A stretch of 64,000 nt of DNA, from NCBI GenBank assembly GCA_039183205.1, contig JBCDBR010000007.1, positions 1-64,000 of the forward strand, written 5' to 3'. The notes beneath the pieces are model-generated. The model did not search any database. It saw only the letters and a program-made list of their open reading frames with translations, and was not told the DNA's origin. The stretch's first letter is position 1. Each line of letters opens with the position of its first letter. The position numbers and the translations under genes are program-made. This stretch comes from HKCCE3408 sp039183205. GTDB lineage: Bacteria; Pseudomonadota; Alphaproteobacteria; Rhodobacterales; Rhodobacteraceae. Positions 7,802-16,044 of this stretch are shown in pieces.

Positions 7802-9664
7802 TCAGATCCCCACGCGCTGCTTTACGCGGTTTTCCTCGTGCTCGGCCTTGGCATCCCGCACGTCTTGACGGGGCGACACTTCGGGCACGCCGACATCCCA
7901 CCAGCTATCGCCACCGGTCCAGTCATGGCTTTGCACCTTGATTGAGATGACGCATGTCCGCGGTGCCGCGCGCGCCTGCGCAAAAGCGTCTTTAAGCTCT
8001 GCAATCGTTTCGACCGCGAACGTGTCGGCGCCCATTGCTGCACTATGGGCGGCGAAATCCGGCATGAACGGCGCCACCCCGTCACCCAGACGGCAATCCT
8101 TGATCAGGTTGTTGAAGCTTTCGCCGCCCTTGAAATTTTGCAGCCGGTTGATCACCGCATAACCGCCATTGTCGCAGACCACGACAATCATCTTATGGCC
8201 CGACAACACACTGGAATAGATATCCGAATTCATCATCATGTAGCTGCCATCGCCGACAAAGACGATCAAATCCCCAGCCTCATCCTCCGCCTTGGCAATC
8301 GCGGCACCCCATCCGCCAGAGATTTCGTAACCCATGCACGAATATCCGTATTCGCAATCGTAAGAGCCGTGCGATTTCGCCAGCCAGCCCTTGTTCATCT
8401 CGCCCGGAAGGCCGCCGGCGGCGGTCAGAACCCGATCTGCGGGCGTTGCGGCATCATGGATTGCACCGACCACTTCGGAATAGCGCGGCACGTCGTTTGT
8501 AACGGCGCGGCGACCGTCGAGATAGCTGCGCCACGTGGCCATCGCGGCCTGCGCTTGGTTCAACCGATCAGCTGGCGCCCGCCAGTCGCCCAAGGCGGCA
8601 TCGAGTTCTTGCAAGCTGGCCTTGGCATCGCCCACAACCGACACCGCGCTGTGCTTGGTTGCGTCAAATGCCGCGGCGTTAATCGAAATGAGCTTAACCG
8701 CAGGGTTTTGGAAACAAGACCAAGACCCGGTGGTGAAATCCTGAAGTCGCGTGCCCACACACAAGACGACATCAGCATCTTCTGCCAGTGCATTCGCGGC
8801 ACTGCTGCCGGTGGGCCCGGTCAAGCCGATGCCATGGTCATGCGTGTCCAGCACCGACGTCTTTCCGGCCGTTGTCTCGGCAATGGGAAGACCGTGGCGT
8901 TCGGCAAAGGCGTTCAACACCGCTTCGGCCCGGCTCATCAAGACGCCACCGCCCGCAATGACAAGCGGTTTGCGCGCCGATTTGAGAAGGCGTGCGGCCT
9001 CCGCGACGGAGCCTTCATCGGCGCGCCGACGCGGGATGGACCAAACCCGTGGCTCAAAGAAAAGGGCTGGGTAATCACAGGCCTCGGCCTGGACATCCTG
9101 GGGCAGACCCAAAAAGGCTGGGCCGCGCGTTGCGGGGTCTAACATCGTTTGCAGCGCTTGGGGCAGGGAGTTCATCAGCTGTTCGGGATGGCTGATCCTG
9201 TCCCAATAGCGCACAACCGGTTTGAAGCAATCGTTCACCGTCACCGTCGGATCGCCGAACTGTTCGACCTGCTGTAAGACGGGATCGGGGCGTCGGTTTT
9301 GAAACGTATCCCCCGACAAGATCAGCAAGGGCAACCGGTTTGACATCGCCACCGCCGCCGCCGTGACCATGTTTGTCGCACCCGGTCCAATCGACGAGGT
9401 TGCCACCATGATCCGCTCACCCCGTTTGGCCTTTCCGTAGGCAATACCGGCCAAGGCCATGCCCTGTTCGTTTTGCCCCCGCCATGTCGGCAACGTGTCT
9501 TGAACACGTTCGAGCGCCTCGGCGAGGCACGTGACATTGCCATGGCCGAAAATGCCAAAGACGCCAGCAAACAGCGGTTGTTCCGTCCCGTCATGCGTCT
9601 GGATTCGTTGTGCACACAGCCAATTCACGAGGGCTTGCGCCATCGTCAGTCGCACCGTCTCCAT
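7802..9664 (-). CDS. iolD: 3D-(3,5/4)-trihydroxycyclohexane-1,2-dione hydrolase IolD
   Basis: 620 residues, a thiamine-diphosphate enzyme of the acetolactate synthase superfamily. The N-terminal pyrimidine-binding domain has GIFGHGNV and the catalytic-Glu region, a central domain follows, and the C-terminal ThDP motif starts with GDGS at 471 and closes with DN at 498-499. SHDWTGGDSWWDVGVPEVS near the C-terminus is typical of IolD. It opens the cyclohexane ring to 5-deoxy-glucuronate, the IolB substrate. It is the first gene of the leftward operon; GGGAG lies eight to ten bases upstream of its ATG, and its promoter must lie in the short AT-rich region to its right. Confidence 0.96.
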   Translation of the reverse strand: METVRLTMAQALVNWLCAQRIQTHDGTEQPLFAGVFGIFGHGNVTCLAEALERVQDTLPTWRGQNEQGMALAGIAYGKAKRGERIMVATSSIGPGATNMVTAAAVAMSNRLPLLILSGDTFQNRRPDPVLQQVEQFGDPTVTVNDCFKPVVRYWDRISHPEQLMNSLPQALQTMLDPATRGPAFLGLPQDVQAEACDYPALFFEPRVWSIPRRRADEGSVAEAARLLKSARKPLVIAGGGVLMSRAEAVLNAFAERHGLPIAETTAGKTSVLDTHDHGIGLTGPTGSSAANALAEDADVVLCVGTRLQDFTTGSWSCFQNPAVKLISINAAAFDATKHSAVSVVGDAKASLQELDAALGDWRAPADRLNQAQAAMATWRSYLDGRRAVTNDVPRYSEVVGAIHDAATPADRVLTAAGGLPGEMNKGWLAKSHGSYDCEYGYSCMGYEISGGWGAAIAKAEDEAGDLIVFVGDGSYMMMNSDIYSSVLSGHKMIVVVCDNGGYAVINRLQNFKGGESFNNLIKDCRLGDGVAPFMPDFAAHSAAMGADTFAVETIAELKDAFAQARAAPRTCVISIKVQSHDWTGGDSWWDVGVPEVSPRQDVRDAKAEHEENRVKQRVGI

Positions 9665-9704
9665 GCCGATTCTCCCTTCCTATGGAGGGGTTTACCCCAA
9701 TCAT

Positions 9705-9738
9705 AGAATATTTATTCTCTTTTTCTGTTTACACAGAA
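9705..9738. promoter_or_regulatory. Two inverted repeats, candidate IolR operators in the iolD / ABC-transporter divergent promoter
   Basis: The 171-base gap between iolD and the binding-protein gene is AT-rich compared with its surroundings. It holds a perfect inverted repeat AGAATA-TT-TATTCT at 9705-9718 and a second one, TTCTGT-TTAC-ACAGAA, at 9723-9738. The first can be read as AGAA-N6-TTCT, close to the GGAA-N6-TTCC motif described for the RpiR-type IolR of Sinorhizobium meliloti. Both flank the midpoint of the divergent promoters, where one repressor could control both operons. A direct repeat CCGTTATC (9761-9768 and 9770-9777) lies further right. Confidence 0.6.
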
Positions 9739-9756
9739 TGGATTTGATGTTCAAAT
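9728..9756 (+). promoter_or_regulatory. Candidate sigma70-type promoter for the inositol ABC-transporter operon
   Basis: TTTACA at 9728-9733 (five of six to the -35 consensus), 17 bases of spacer, then TCAAAT at 9751-9756 (four of six to the -10 consensus). The -35 element lies within the TTCTGT/ACAGAA inverted repeat, so a regulator bound there would cover it. Alphaproteobacterial promoters are often weakly conserved, so this is a suggestion only. Confidence 0.35.
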
Positions 9757-9835
9757 TTTTCCGTTATCACCGTTATCGTCGCGCGCAGTGCGGCCGGTTG
9801 AACGGTGCACGACAAAAAACGTCTGGGAGGACTAT

Positions 9836-10762
9836 ATGAAGACGCTTTTGACCACTGCCGCAATCGTGGCAGTTGCTGCCGGTGCAGCTTGGGCCGACGG
9901 CCACACTGCCCCTGCAAATATTGTCGTTGTGACCCATGGTTCCGATACCGATGCCTTCTGGGGCGTCGTTCGGAACGGTGTCGAAGCAGCCGCGGACGCC
10001 ATGGGGGCCGACGTGCAATACCGCAATCCGCCCTCGGGCGATCTCAATGAAATGGCATCGCTGATCGAAGCCGCCATTGCACAAGATCCGGATGGCATCG
10101 TGGTATCGATCCCGGATCCCGATATTCTTGGCGGCCCGATCGCTGCGGCGGTCGAAGCCGGCATCTCGGTCATCTCGATCAATTCCGGCTCTGGCGTATC
10201 GGCCGAGTTGGGCGCGCTGATGCATATCGGCCAGCCGGAATACGATGCGGGTCTCGGCGGCGGCATGCGCACGGCTTCACTTGGTGGCAGCAACGGTGTG
10301 TGCTTCAACCATGAGCCGTTCAACACAGCACTTCTCGACCGCTGTCAGGGATTTGCCGATGGTTTGGGCCAAGACCTGAACATGGTCGAAGTCTCCACCG
10401 ATTTCGATGACATTAAGAATACGGTGATTGCATATCTGACGTCCAATCCAGATATCGATTCTGTGATGGCGGTTGGGCCGACCGGTTGCGACCCGTCGAT
10501 TGCAGCGATCGAAGAGATGGGCGTCGATGTCACCCTTGGGTGCTTCGATCTTGGCCCAGCAATCGTTGACGGCATCGTGGCCGGCACAGTCGATTACGCC
10601 ATCGACCAACAGCAGTTCCTGCAAGGTTACATGCCGGTCGTCGTTCTGGCGCTGAACACGCGCAACGGCACGCTGCCGGGCAATTCGATCAATTCGGGCC
10701 CTGGCTTTGTTACCTCTGCCAATGTGGAACAAGTTCAGGCGCTGGCAGGCGTCGAACGCTAA
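9836..10762 (+). CDS. Sugar/cyclitol ABC transporter periplasmic binding protein
   Basis: 308 residues from ATG 9836, preceded by GGGAGGA at 9824-9830. A Sec signal peptide (MKTLLTTAAIVAVAAGAAWA, cleavage near residue 20) precedes a type I periplasmic binding fold of the ribose/galactose family (Peripla_BP_4): VVVTHGSDTDAFW, DGIVVSIPDP and GPTGCDPSIAAIEEMG. It captures a sugar or, by context, an inositol isomer in the periplasm for the permease and ATPase encoded next. It is divergent from iolD. The 85-base gap to the permease gene holds a strong hairpin, which often raises expression of the binding protein above that of the membrane parts. Confidence 0.92.
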   Translation: MKTLLTTAAIVAVAAGAAWADGHTAPANIVVVTHGSDTDAFWGVVRNGVEAAADAMGADVQYRNPPSGDLNEMASLIEAAIAQDPDGIVVSIPDPDILGGPIAAAVEAGISVISINSGSGVSAELGALMHIGQPEYDAGLGGGMRTASLGGSNGVCFNHEPFNTALLDRCQGFADGLGQDLNMVEVSTDFDDIKNTVIAYLTSNPDIDSVMAVGPTGCDPSIAAIEEMGVDVTLGCFDLGPAIVDGIVAGTVDYAIDQQQFLQGYMPVVVLALNTRNGTLPGNSINSGPGFVTSANVEQVQALAGVER

Positions 10763-10786
10763 GGCTTTGAAAGCCCAATAACAAAA

Positions 10787-10813
10787 GGGGCGCTGCCAGA
10801 GCGGCATCGCCCC
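10787..10813 (+). repeat. Intercistronic stem-loop between binding-protein and permease genes
   Basis: GGGGCGCTGCC and GGCATCGCCCC pair as an 11-base stem with one mismatch around the loop AGAGC. No T-run follows (AAACACC comes next), so it is probably not a full terminator. Stable hairpins after binding-protein genes commonly protect the upstream message or damp read-through, giving excess binding protein. Confidence 0.7.
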
Positions 10814-10847
10814 AAACACCATTCCGGTTTTCGAGGGGAGGAAACCC

Positions 10848-11924
10848 ATGCCCGCCGACGCCACGCCGCGACAGGACGAACGCATCCGAAGCGTGTCCTT
10901 CTTTCAATCCGCTCTGTCCAGGCCAGAGCTTGGCTCTGTCTGCGGCTTGATCCTGATCGTAATTGCCTTTGTCATCATGACATCCTCCGCCGGAACATTC
11001 TCGGCGATGTGGACCAACCCCACGGGCATCCAGGCTTGGGTCGAACTGGCCGCCTATGTCGGCATCCTGTCGGTTGCGGCATCGATGCTGATGATCTCGG
11101 GCGAATTCGACCTCTCTATCGGGGCCAATATCGCGCTTGCCGGGCATACCTTTGCCATCCAGGTCCTTCTGGGCGTGCCGATCCCGATTGCGGTGCTCTT
11201 TACGTTTATCGCGCTCGCAGCGCTCGGTGCTTTGATCGGAACGATTGTGGTGCGCACCGGACTGCCGAGCTTTATCGTGACCTTAGGGTTCTGGTTTGCC
11301 AGCCGCGGCTTTGCGATCTTCATGAGCCAGACCTTGTTTCAGCAGTCGCGGCTGTCAATCCGGCCGTTCGTCGATCCGCCCGCAGGCGGCGGCGAAGATC
11401 CGACCTGGATCGACAATGTCTTCGCGTTTGACCGGGCCTTTGGCTTACCGTTTGATGCTTATTTCTACTACTTCATCATCATCGCCGTGGCGGCCACCTA
11501 CATGTTGCAACGCACACGCTACGGAAACTGGATTTTTGCCTCCGGCGGGGATCCGGTGGCCGCGCGCGCTGTCGGTGTCCCGGTGGCGCGGGTCAAAATA
11601 TCGCTCTTTATGTTCTCCGCCTCCATGGCCTGCCTGTTGGGCGTCGTCACGGTCATGAGTTCCGGCTCGGCCGACCCGCAAGCCGGCGATTTCCGCGAGT
11701 TGCATGCCATCGCGGCCGCGGTGATCGGGGGCTGCGCACTGACCGGGGGCTATGGCTCGGTTGTCGGGGCCGTCTTTGGCGCGTTCATCTTCGCCATCGC
11801 GAGCCGTGGGATCAACTTCGTGCCGTTCATCGACAACAATCTCTTCCGCGTGATGCTGGGGCTATTGATCCTTGGCGCGGCATTGTTGAACCAAGCGCTT
11901 CGCAACCGCGTTGTGAAAGGATAA
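10848..11924 (+). CDS. Sugar/cyclitol ABC transporter permease (BPD_transp_2)
   Basis: 358 residues, start at ATG 10848 after GAGGGGAGG. About eight to ten hydrophobic segments are visible, with the family stretch SGEFDLSIGANIALAG and GGCALTGGYGSVVGAVFGA typical of RbsC/XylH-type permeases. It forms the membrane channel for the binding protein encoded upstream and pairs with the ATPase encoded three bases downstream. A loop with PPAGGGEDPTW near the middle is a likely periplasmic insertion. Substrate inferred from the iol context. Confidence 0.92.
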   Translation: MPADATPRQDERIRSVSFFQSALSRPELGSVCGLILIVIAFVIMTSSAGTFSAMWTNPTGIQAWVELAAYVGILSVAASMLMISGEFDLSIGANIALAGHTFAIQVLLGVPIPIAVLFTFIALAALGALIGTIVVRTGLPSFIVTLGFWFASRGFAIFMSQTLFQQSRLSIRPFVDPPAGGGEDPTWIDNVFAFDRAFGLPFDAYFYYFIIIAVAATYMLQRTRYGNWIFASGGDPVAARAVGVPVARVKISLFMFSASMACLLGVVTVMSSGSADPQAGDFRELHAIAAAVIGGCALTGGYGSVVGAVFGAFIFAIASRGINFVPFIDNNLFRVMLGLLILGAALLNQALRNRVVKG

Positions 11925-11927
11925 GCC

Positions 11928-12701
11928 ATGACCCGCATCCCTACGATCGAGATCGACGGCGTCTCAAAATTCTTCGGCAATATCATCGCGCTCAAGGACG
12001 TATCCTTTGAAGTCTACCAAGGTGAGGTTACGGCACTTTTGGGCGATAACGGCGCGGGGAAATCCACCCTCATTAAGACCCTATCGGGGGTTCATAAACC
12101 GTCCGAAGGCGAAATTCGCATCGATGGGCAAAAGGTGGAATTTAACTCACCGCGCGATGCCGCCGGCGCCGGGATCGGCACCGTCTACCAGGACCTTGCG
12201 TTGCAGCCATTGATGAGTGTGAGCCGGAACTTCTTTTTGGGTCGGGAAGTCTCGAAGGGGATGTTCCTGGATTTCGATACAATGAACCAAATCACCCGGG
12301 AGGAAATGGCGAAAATCGGCATCGATGTGGCCGATCCGAGCCAAGCGATTGGGACGATGTCGGGCGGTCAGCGCCAGACGCTGGCCATCGCCAGGGCGAT
12401 CTATTTCGGCGCGAAAGTGTTGATCTTGGACGAACCAACCTCCGCGCTTGGTCAAAAGCAGCAGCTTGAAGTGTTGCGTACGATCAAGCAGGTCCGCGAC
12501 CGCGGCGATCTGGCGATTATCTTCATCACCCATAACGACCTGCATGCAAAGCTCGTCGGCGATCGCTTCGCCTTTCTCAACCGCGGTCGCGTTCTGGCCT
12601 CCGGCGATCGCGAGACGATCGATCTCGACAACATCCGGGAGCTGATGGCCGGTGGCGCCGAACTTGCCGAACTTGAGCACGAATTTGCGGATACGGCCTA
12701 A
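11928..12701 (+). CDS. Sugar/cyclitol ABC transporter ATP-binding protein (single domain)
   Basis: 257 residues with one ABC domain: Walker A GDNGAGKST at 39-47, Q-loop YQDL at 87-90, signature MSGGQ at 144-148, Walker B LILDEP at 165-170 and switch His in FITHND. Most ribose-type transporters use a double ATPase of about 500 residues; this one is the short single-domain form, as in the fructose transporter FrcA, and would act as a homodimer. It starts three bases after the permease stop, with AAAGGA as ribosome binding site, and its own TAA is one base from the next gene's ATG. Confidence 0.93.
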   Translation: MTRIPTIEIDGVSKFFGNIIALKDVSFEVYQGEVTALLGDNGAGKSTLIKTLSGVHKPSEGEIRIDGQKVEFNSPRDAAGAGIGTVYQDLALQPLMSVSRNFFLGREVSKGMFLDFDTMNQITREEMAKIGIDVADPSQAIGTMSGGQRQTLAIARAIYFGAKVLILDEPTSALGQKQQLEVLRTIKQVRDRGDLAIIFITHNDLHAKLVGDRFAFLNRGRVLASGDRETIDLDNIRELMAGGAELAELEHEFADTA

Positions 12702-12702
12702 C

Positions 12703-13845
12703 ATGACAGCCTATTTCACCGATCCCGACGGCCGCGCGCTCGATACCTTTCTGGCAGAGATTGACCGCACGGCCCGACCCGAAGACACGCCCAATGCGGC
12801 CGAGATTGTCGCCAACGTGCCAATTTACGATGGTGCGGTGATGCGCGGGATGCTGGGCGGTGGCGGACGCGGCATGATCCTGGCGGAATGGGGGCAGGTT
12901 CTGCTGTCCGGAGCCGGCGTTTTGGCGATCCGTGGCGGCGTGGCCGATCTGGCCGCGCTCGACGCGGTCACGGCGGTCTTTGAACAGATCATCGCACGGG
13001 AAAAGGCCGAGGCTGGCGGTGGCGGCGATCACTTTGCGGCGTCCGGCGCGAATGATCGGATCTGGAACGCGCATCAAAAGCTCTGCCTGACGGCCCCGGA
13101 AACCTACGCCACCTATGCCGCAAATCCGGTGATTGCGGCGGTGGCGGAGGCCTGGCTGGGCCCGGCCTTCCAAGTCACCGCGCAGGTGAATTTGGTCCGC
13201 CCTGGGGGCGCCGCGCAAGAGGCGCATCGGGACTATCACCTCGGGTTTCAAACCGCTGAAATTGCATCTGAATTTCCGCCGCATGTCCATGCACTGACGG
13301 CCGCACTGACATTGCAGGGGGCGGTTGCGCATTCTGACATGCCGGTGGAAAGCGGGCCGACAAAGCTTTTGCCGTTTTCCCAGAGTTTCGCGGCGGGCTA
13401 TGTCACCTTTCGACAGCCTGATTTCCGCGCCGTCTTCGAAGACCGATATGTGCAGCTTCCGCTGCGCAAGGGCGACCTGTTGTTTTTCAACCCAGCCCTA
13501 TACCACGCGGCGGGCGAAAACCGGACCTCCGACATGCAGCGGATGGCCAATTTGTTGCAGATCTCCTCGGGCTTCGGGCGCGCGATGGAAGCGTTGGACC
13601 GCGACGCGATGTGCCGTGCGATCTATCCGTATCTGGCGCGCTATTCCGGCTCGGAACAGGCCGCGCTCATCGCGGCCACGGCAGAGGCCTATCCGTTTCC
13701 AACCAATCTCGACAGCGACCCGCCGATTGGCGGGCTTGCACCGGCGACCCAAGCGGACATCCTGCGTCAAGCGGCCCGCGAGGCCTGGGGCGCGGAGAAG
13801 CTTGACGCGGCTTTGGACAGCCTTGCTGCGCGTCGTCAAGCTTGA
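12703..13845 (+). CDS. Phytanoyl-CoA dioxygenase (PhyH) family Fe(II)/2-oxoglutarate enzyme
   Basis: 380 residues from ATG 12703; a longer in-frame start exists but would overlap the ATPase gene by 50 bases. The double-stranded beta-helix iron site is visible: HRD at 175-177 supplies the first His and Asp, H268 in NPALYHAAGENR the distal His, and R274 or R280 the likely 2-oxoglutarate Arg. PhyH enzymes hydroxylate varied small molecules. It lies in the inositol transport operon between the ATPase and iolB, so a cyclitol or an inositol derivative is a plausible substrate; this is inference and the activity is unknown. Confidence 0.82.
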   Translation: MTAYFTDPDGRALDTFLAEIDRTARPEDTPNAAEIVANVPIYDGAVMRGMLGGGGRGMILAEWGQVLLSGAGVLAIRGGVADLAALDAVTAVFEQIIAREKAEAGGGGDHFAASGANDRIWNAHQKLCLTAPETYATYAANPVIAAVAEAWLGPAFQVTAQVNLVRPGGAAQEAHRDYHLGFQTAEIASEFPPHVHALTAALTLQGAVAHSDMPVESGPTKLLPFSQSFAAGYVTFRQPDFRAVFEDRYVQLPLRKGDLLFFNPALYHAAGENRTSDMQRMANLLQISSGFGRAMEALDRDAMCRAIYPYLARYSGSEQAALIAATAEAYPFPTNLDSDPPIGGLAPATQADILRQAAREAWGAEKLDAALDSLAARRQA

Positions 13846-13974
13846 TCTCCGCGCGCGACCCCGCCCGGCATGCGCCGCGCGCTGCCGGACGGGCATCCGC
13901 CTTGCCCCGCGTCTGATACCCGATAGTCTAGCGTTGTTGCGCCTTGACGCTTTGCTGAACGAAAGCCGGAACCT

Positions 13975-14802
13975 ATGCCAAACCTTTTGTTGAAACCGCA
14001 AGCCAAGACCGGCCATATCCACGCCATTAGCCCCAAAAGCGTGAAGCCGGATTGTCCGAATTGGACCTATGTCGGCTTTGATGTCTACAAATTGGCCCCG
14101 GGCGATGTACTGGCCCATGATACCGGCGATCGCGAACACATGTTGGTCTTGGTCACAGGCGTCGTGACGGCCCAGGCCGGGGGGCAAGACCTTGGCCCAT
14201 TGGGCGCGCGGATGCACGTGTGGGATCGTGCCAAGGGCCAGGCCCTCTACGTTCCGAACGGGTCAAACTGGCAGGTCACAGCCGAGACGGATGTTGAGTT
14301 GGCGGTGTGTTCCGCACCGGGCTTTGGAGGTCATGATATCCGCGTCATCAAACCCGATGATGCCCCGCTTGAGGCGCGTGGGACCGGAGCCAACACGCGT
14401 TATGTCAACGCCATCTGCATGGAAGAACGCGATTGGGCCGACAGCCTCCTTGTCACCGAGGTGTGGACGCCACAAGGCAATTGGTCCTCCTATCCGAGCC
14501 ATAAGCACGACAGCGACGACTTTCCGAACGAGACGTATTTGGAAGAGACCTATTATCACAGGCTGAACCCGCCCCAGGGTTTCGCTTATCAGCGCGTCTA
14601 TAACGACGACCGGTCACTTGATGAAAGCATGGCCGCCAGCGATGGCGATGTGGTGCTTGTGCCCGAAGGCTATCACCCGGCCGGCGCGCCCTATGGCTAT
14701 GATCTTTATTACTTAAACGTAATGGCCGGTCCGCGCCGAAACTGGCGCTTTACCAACGATCCAGACCATGACTGGATCTACCAGCGCGATCTCAAAGCGT
14801 AA
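13975..14802 (+). CDS. iolB: 5-deoxy-glucuronate isomerase IolB (canonical copy)
   Basis: 275 residues. The second cupin carries the IolB metal site: SYPSHKHDSDDFP with HKHD at 176-179, LEETYYH at 189-195 and EGYHP at 231-235; DDRSLDESM and YYLNVMAGP are also characteristic. It converts 5-deoxy-glucuronate to 2-deoxy-5-keto-gluconate, feeding IolC. It closes the rightward transporter operon after a 129-base gap in which I see no gene. It is a clear IolB, unlike the divergent relative at 1258-2097. Confidence 0.95.
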   Translation: MPNLLLKPQAKTGHIHAISPKSVKPDCPNWTYVGFDVYKLAPGDVLAHDTGDREHMLVLVTGVVTAQAGGQDLGPLGARMHVWDRAKGQALYVPNGSNWQVTAETDVELAVCSAPGFGGHDIRVIKPDDAPLEARGTGANTRYVNAICMEERDWADSLLVTEVWTPQGNWSSYPSHKHDSDDFPNETYLEETYYHRLNPPQGFAYQRVYNDDRSLDESMAASDGDVVLVPEGYHPAGAPYGYDLYYLNVMAGPRRNWRFTNDPDHDWIYQRDLKA

Positions 14803-14812
14803 CCTGACGCTT
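14795..14812 (+). terminator. Possible terminator after iolB
   Basis: AAGCGT-AACCTG-ACGCTT forms a six-base stem that includes the iolB stop codon and is followed by CCTTTTCCCCC. The stem is short and the T-run brief, so termination may be weak. Confidence 0.4.
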
Positions 14813-14898
14813 CCTTTTCCCCCTAAAATTCTTACATATAGCCCACATATCAGTGGCAGACAGAGGCCAAAACGGCCAAGAAATTTAGGCGAGACGCA

Positions 14899-15369
14899 TT
14901 GAGCGGACCAAAATTCGACGATACCACGCCCGGGCCTCCGCGGCGGCTGTTTCTGGCGGCGGGCCTGGCTGCTGTGGCCGCAGGCGGTGCGGCGGCCTTA
15001 GGTATTCTGGGCCAGGTTTCCGCGCCCGGGACAGACAGCTTCCGCTTTGCCCGGGGCACATCGCTTGCGACCGGTGAGGAAGACCGGCTGCGCGGGTTTT
15101 TGCAGCGTGCCGCGCAAGATGACCGGATCGTGGTGATTATCACCGGACATAGCGGGACATCGGGCGATGCCGCGGCGAACCTGGCCTTAAGCGAGGACCG
15201 CGCAGCGATTGCGGCAGAACTCGCCGCCGATATGGGCGTTGCGGCGTCTCAGATCCGGGCCGCTGGCGCCGGCGGGGGTGCTCCGTTGACGCAGCAGGGC
15301 GATGAAAGCGACCGGGCGTGGCAGGCGCGGCTGGCGCGCGTCGACGTGACCTTACAGGTGCGGCGATGA
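14899..15369 (+). CDS. Tat-anchored OmpA-like periplasmic protein
   Basis: 156 residues. No in-frame ATG exists before the hydrophobic segment, so the start is taken as TTG at 14899 (low certainty). Residues 14-38 (PRRLFLAAGLAAVAAGGAAA) form a signal or anchor with a twin-arginine pattern. The rest is an OmpA_C/MotB-type domain: FRFARGTSLATGEE, IVVIITGHSGTSG, LALSEDRAAIAAEL and a closing RVDVTL. Such domains usually bind peptidoglycan. First gene of a five-gene operon; its TGA overlaps the next ATG. Function of the system unknown. Confidence 0.75.
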   Translation: MSGPKFDDTTPGPPRRLFLAAGLAAVAAGGAAALGILGQVSAPGTDSFRFARGTSLATGEEDRLRGFLQRAAQDDRIVVIITGHSGTSGDAAANLALSEDRAAIAAELAADMGVAASQIRAAGAGGGAPLTQQGDESDRAWQARLARVDVTLQVRR

Positions 15370-16028
15370 CACCTGGTCAAAGCCCTTGGGTCGCGGCTTT
15401 CCTTGCCGCCATCGTTGCGGTCGGGTTTGCACTTTTTGTGCGCTTGCCGCTGCCGTTTGACTATTTCGCGGCCGTGGTTGCGGCGCTCTTGGCGCTGATT
15501 TTGACCTTTGCGATTGGACTGGCCTGGCCGGCCGGCTGGATTTGGACCGATGCGGAACGCATCCGGCACGCCTTTGCCCGCCGGCATGGCCTGTCCGATA
15601 CGCGCGCAACACTGGCGCTGGACGCGATCACCAAGGCCCATAGACAAGCCGAAGTGCTGCGCCGCGCCGCCCCGGACTTTGTCGAGACGCTGCAAACGCA
15701 CGCGCGCGCCGTTGCCGACAGGCTTGATGCCGCCGCGCGAGAGGTCTTTTACGACCCCGATGCGCTGCAAGTTCACCGCAAGACGCTGGTGCGCGCGGCA
15801 TTGATCGAAGAGGCTGTGGCGGCCCATCTACAACTCCGCCGGCGCGGCCAACAGTATGCCAATAGCGCCCAGATGGAGGAGTCGCGCGCCCGTGTCGCGG
15901 CCGCGCTCGACGCGCTCGACACCGCCTTTGACGCGGCTGAAACCAAACTTGCCGATCGGCTTTTGCAACAGGTTGACGTGGCCTCCGCGACCGCCGAGAC
16001 GCTCCTGGCCCCTCGTGGCCGTTCGTAA
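15366..16028 (+). CDS. XpaC-like two-helix membrane protein with coiled-coil cytoplasmic part
   Basis: 220 residues from ATG 15366 (ATGA overlap with the preceding gene). Two hydrophobic helices at about 8-25 and 32-54 are followed by a long, charged, Ala-rich helical region. The shape and sequence (ITKAHRQAEVLRRAAP, QTHARAVADRLDAAAREVF) resemble the XpaC / 5-bromo-4-chloroindolyl phosphate hydrolysis family, often found next to TelA toxic-anion genes; no TelA gene is seen here. It probably couples the membrane to the periplasmic proteins of the operon. Family assignment moderate, function unknown. Confidence 0.65.
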   Translation: MTPGQSPWVAAFLAAIVAVGFALFVRLPLPFDYFAAVVAALLALILTFAIGLAWPAGWIWTDAERIRHAFARRHGLSDTRATLALDAITKAHRQAEVLRRAAPDFVETLQTHARAVADRLDAAAREVFYDPDALQVHRKTLVRAALIEEAVAAHLQLRRRGQQYANSAQMEESRARVAAALDALDTAFDAAETKLADRLLQQVDVASATAETLLAPRGRS

Positions 16029-16044
16029 CGAAAGGACCCCAAAG

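Noticed and set aside
8045..9142. Open frame of 365 codons opposite iolD
   Set aside because: It is the antisense shadow of a well-recognised iolD; the translation is rich in Arg/Gly/His without a recognisable domain, as expected from GC-rich opposite-strand frames.
9761..9777. Direct repeat CCGTTATC as an iteron or CRISPR-like element
   Set aside because: Only two copies one base apart; too little for any repeat array, and it lies in an ordinary promoter region.
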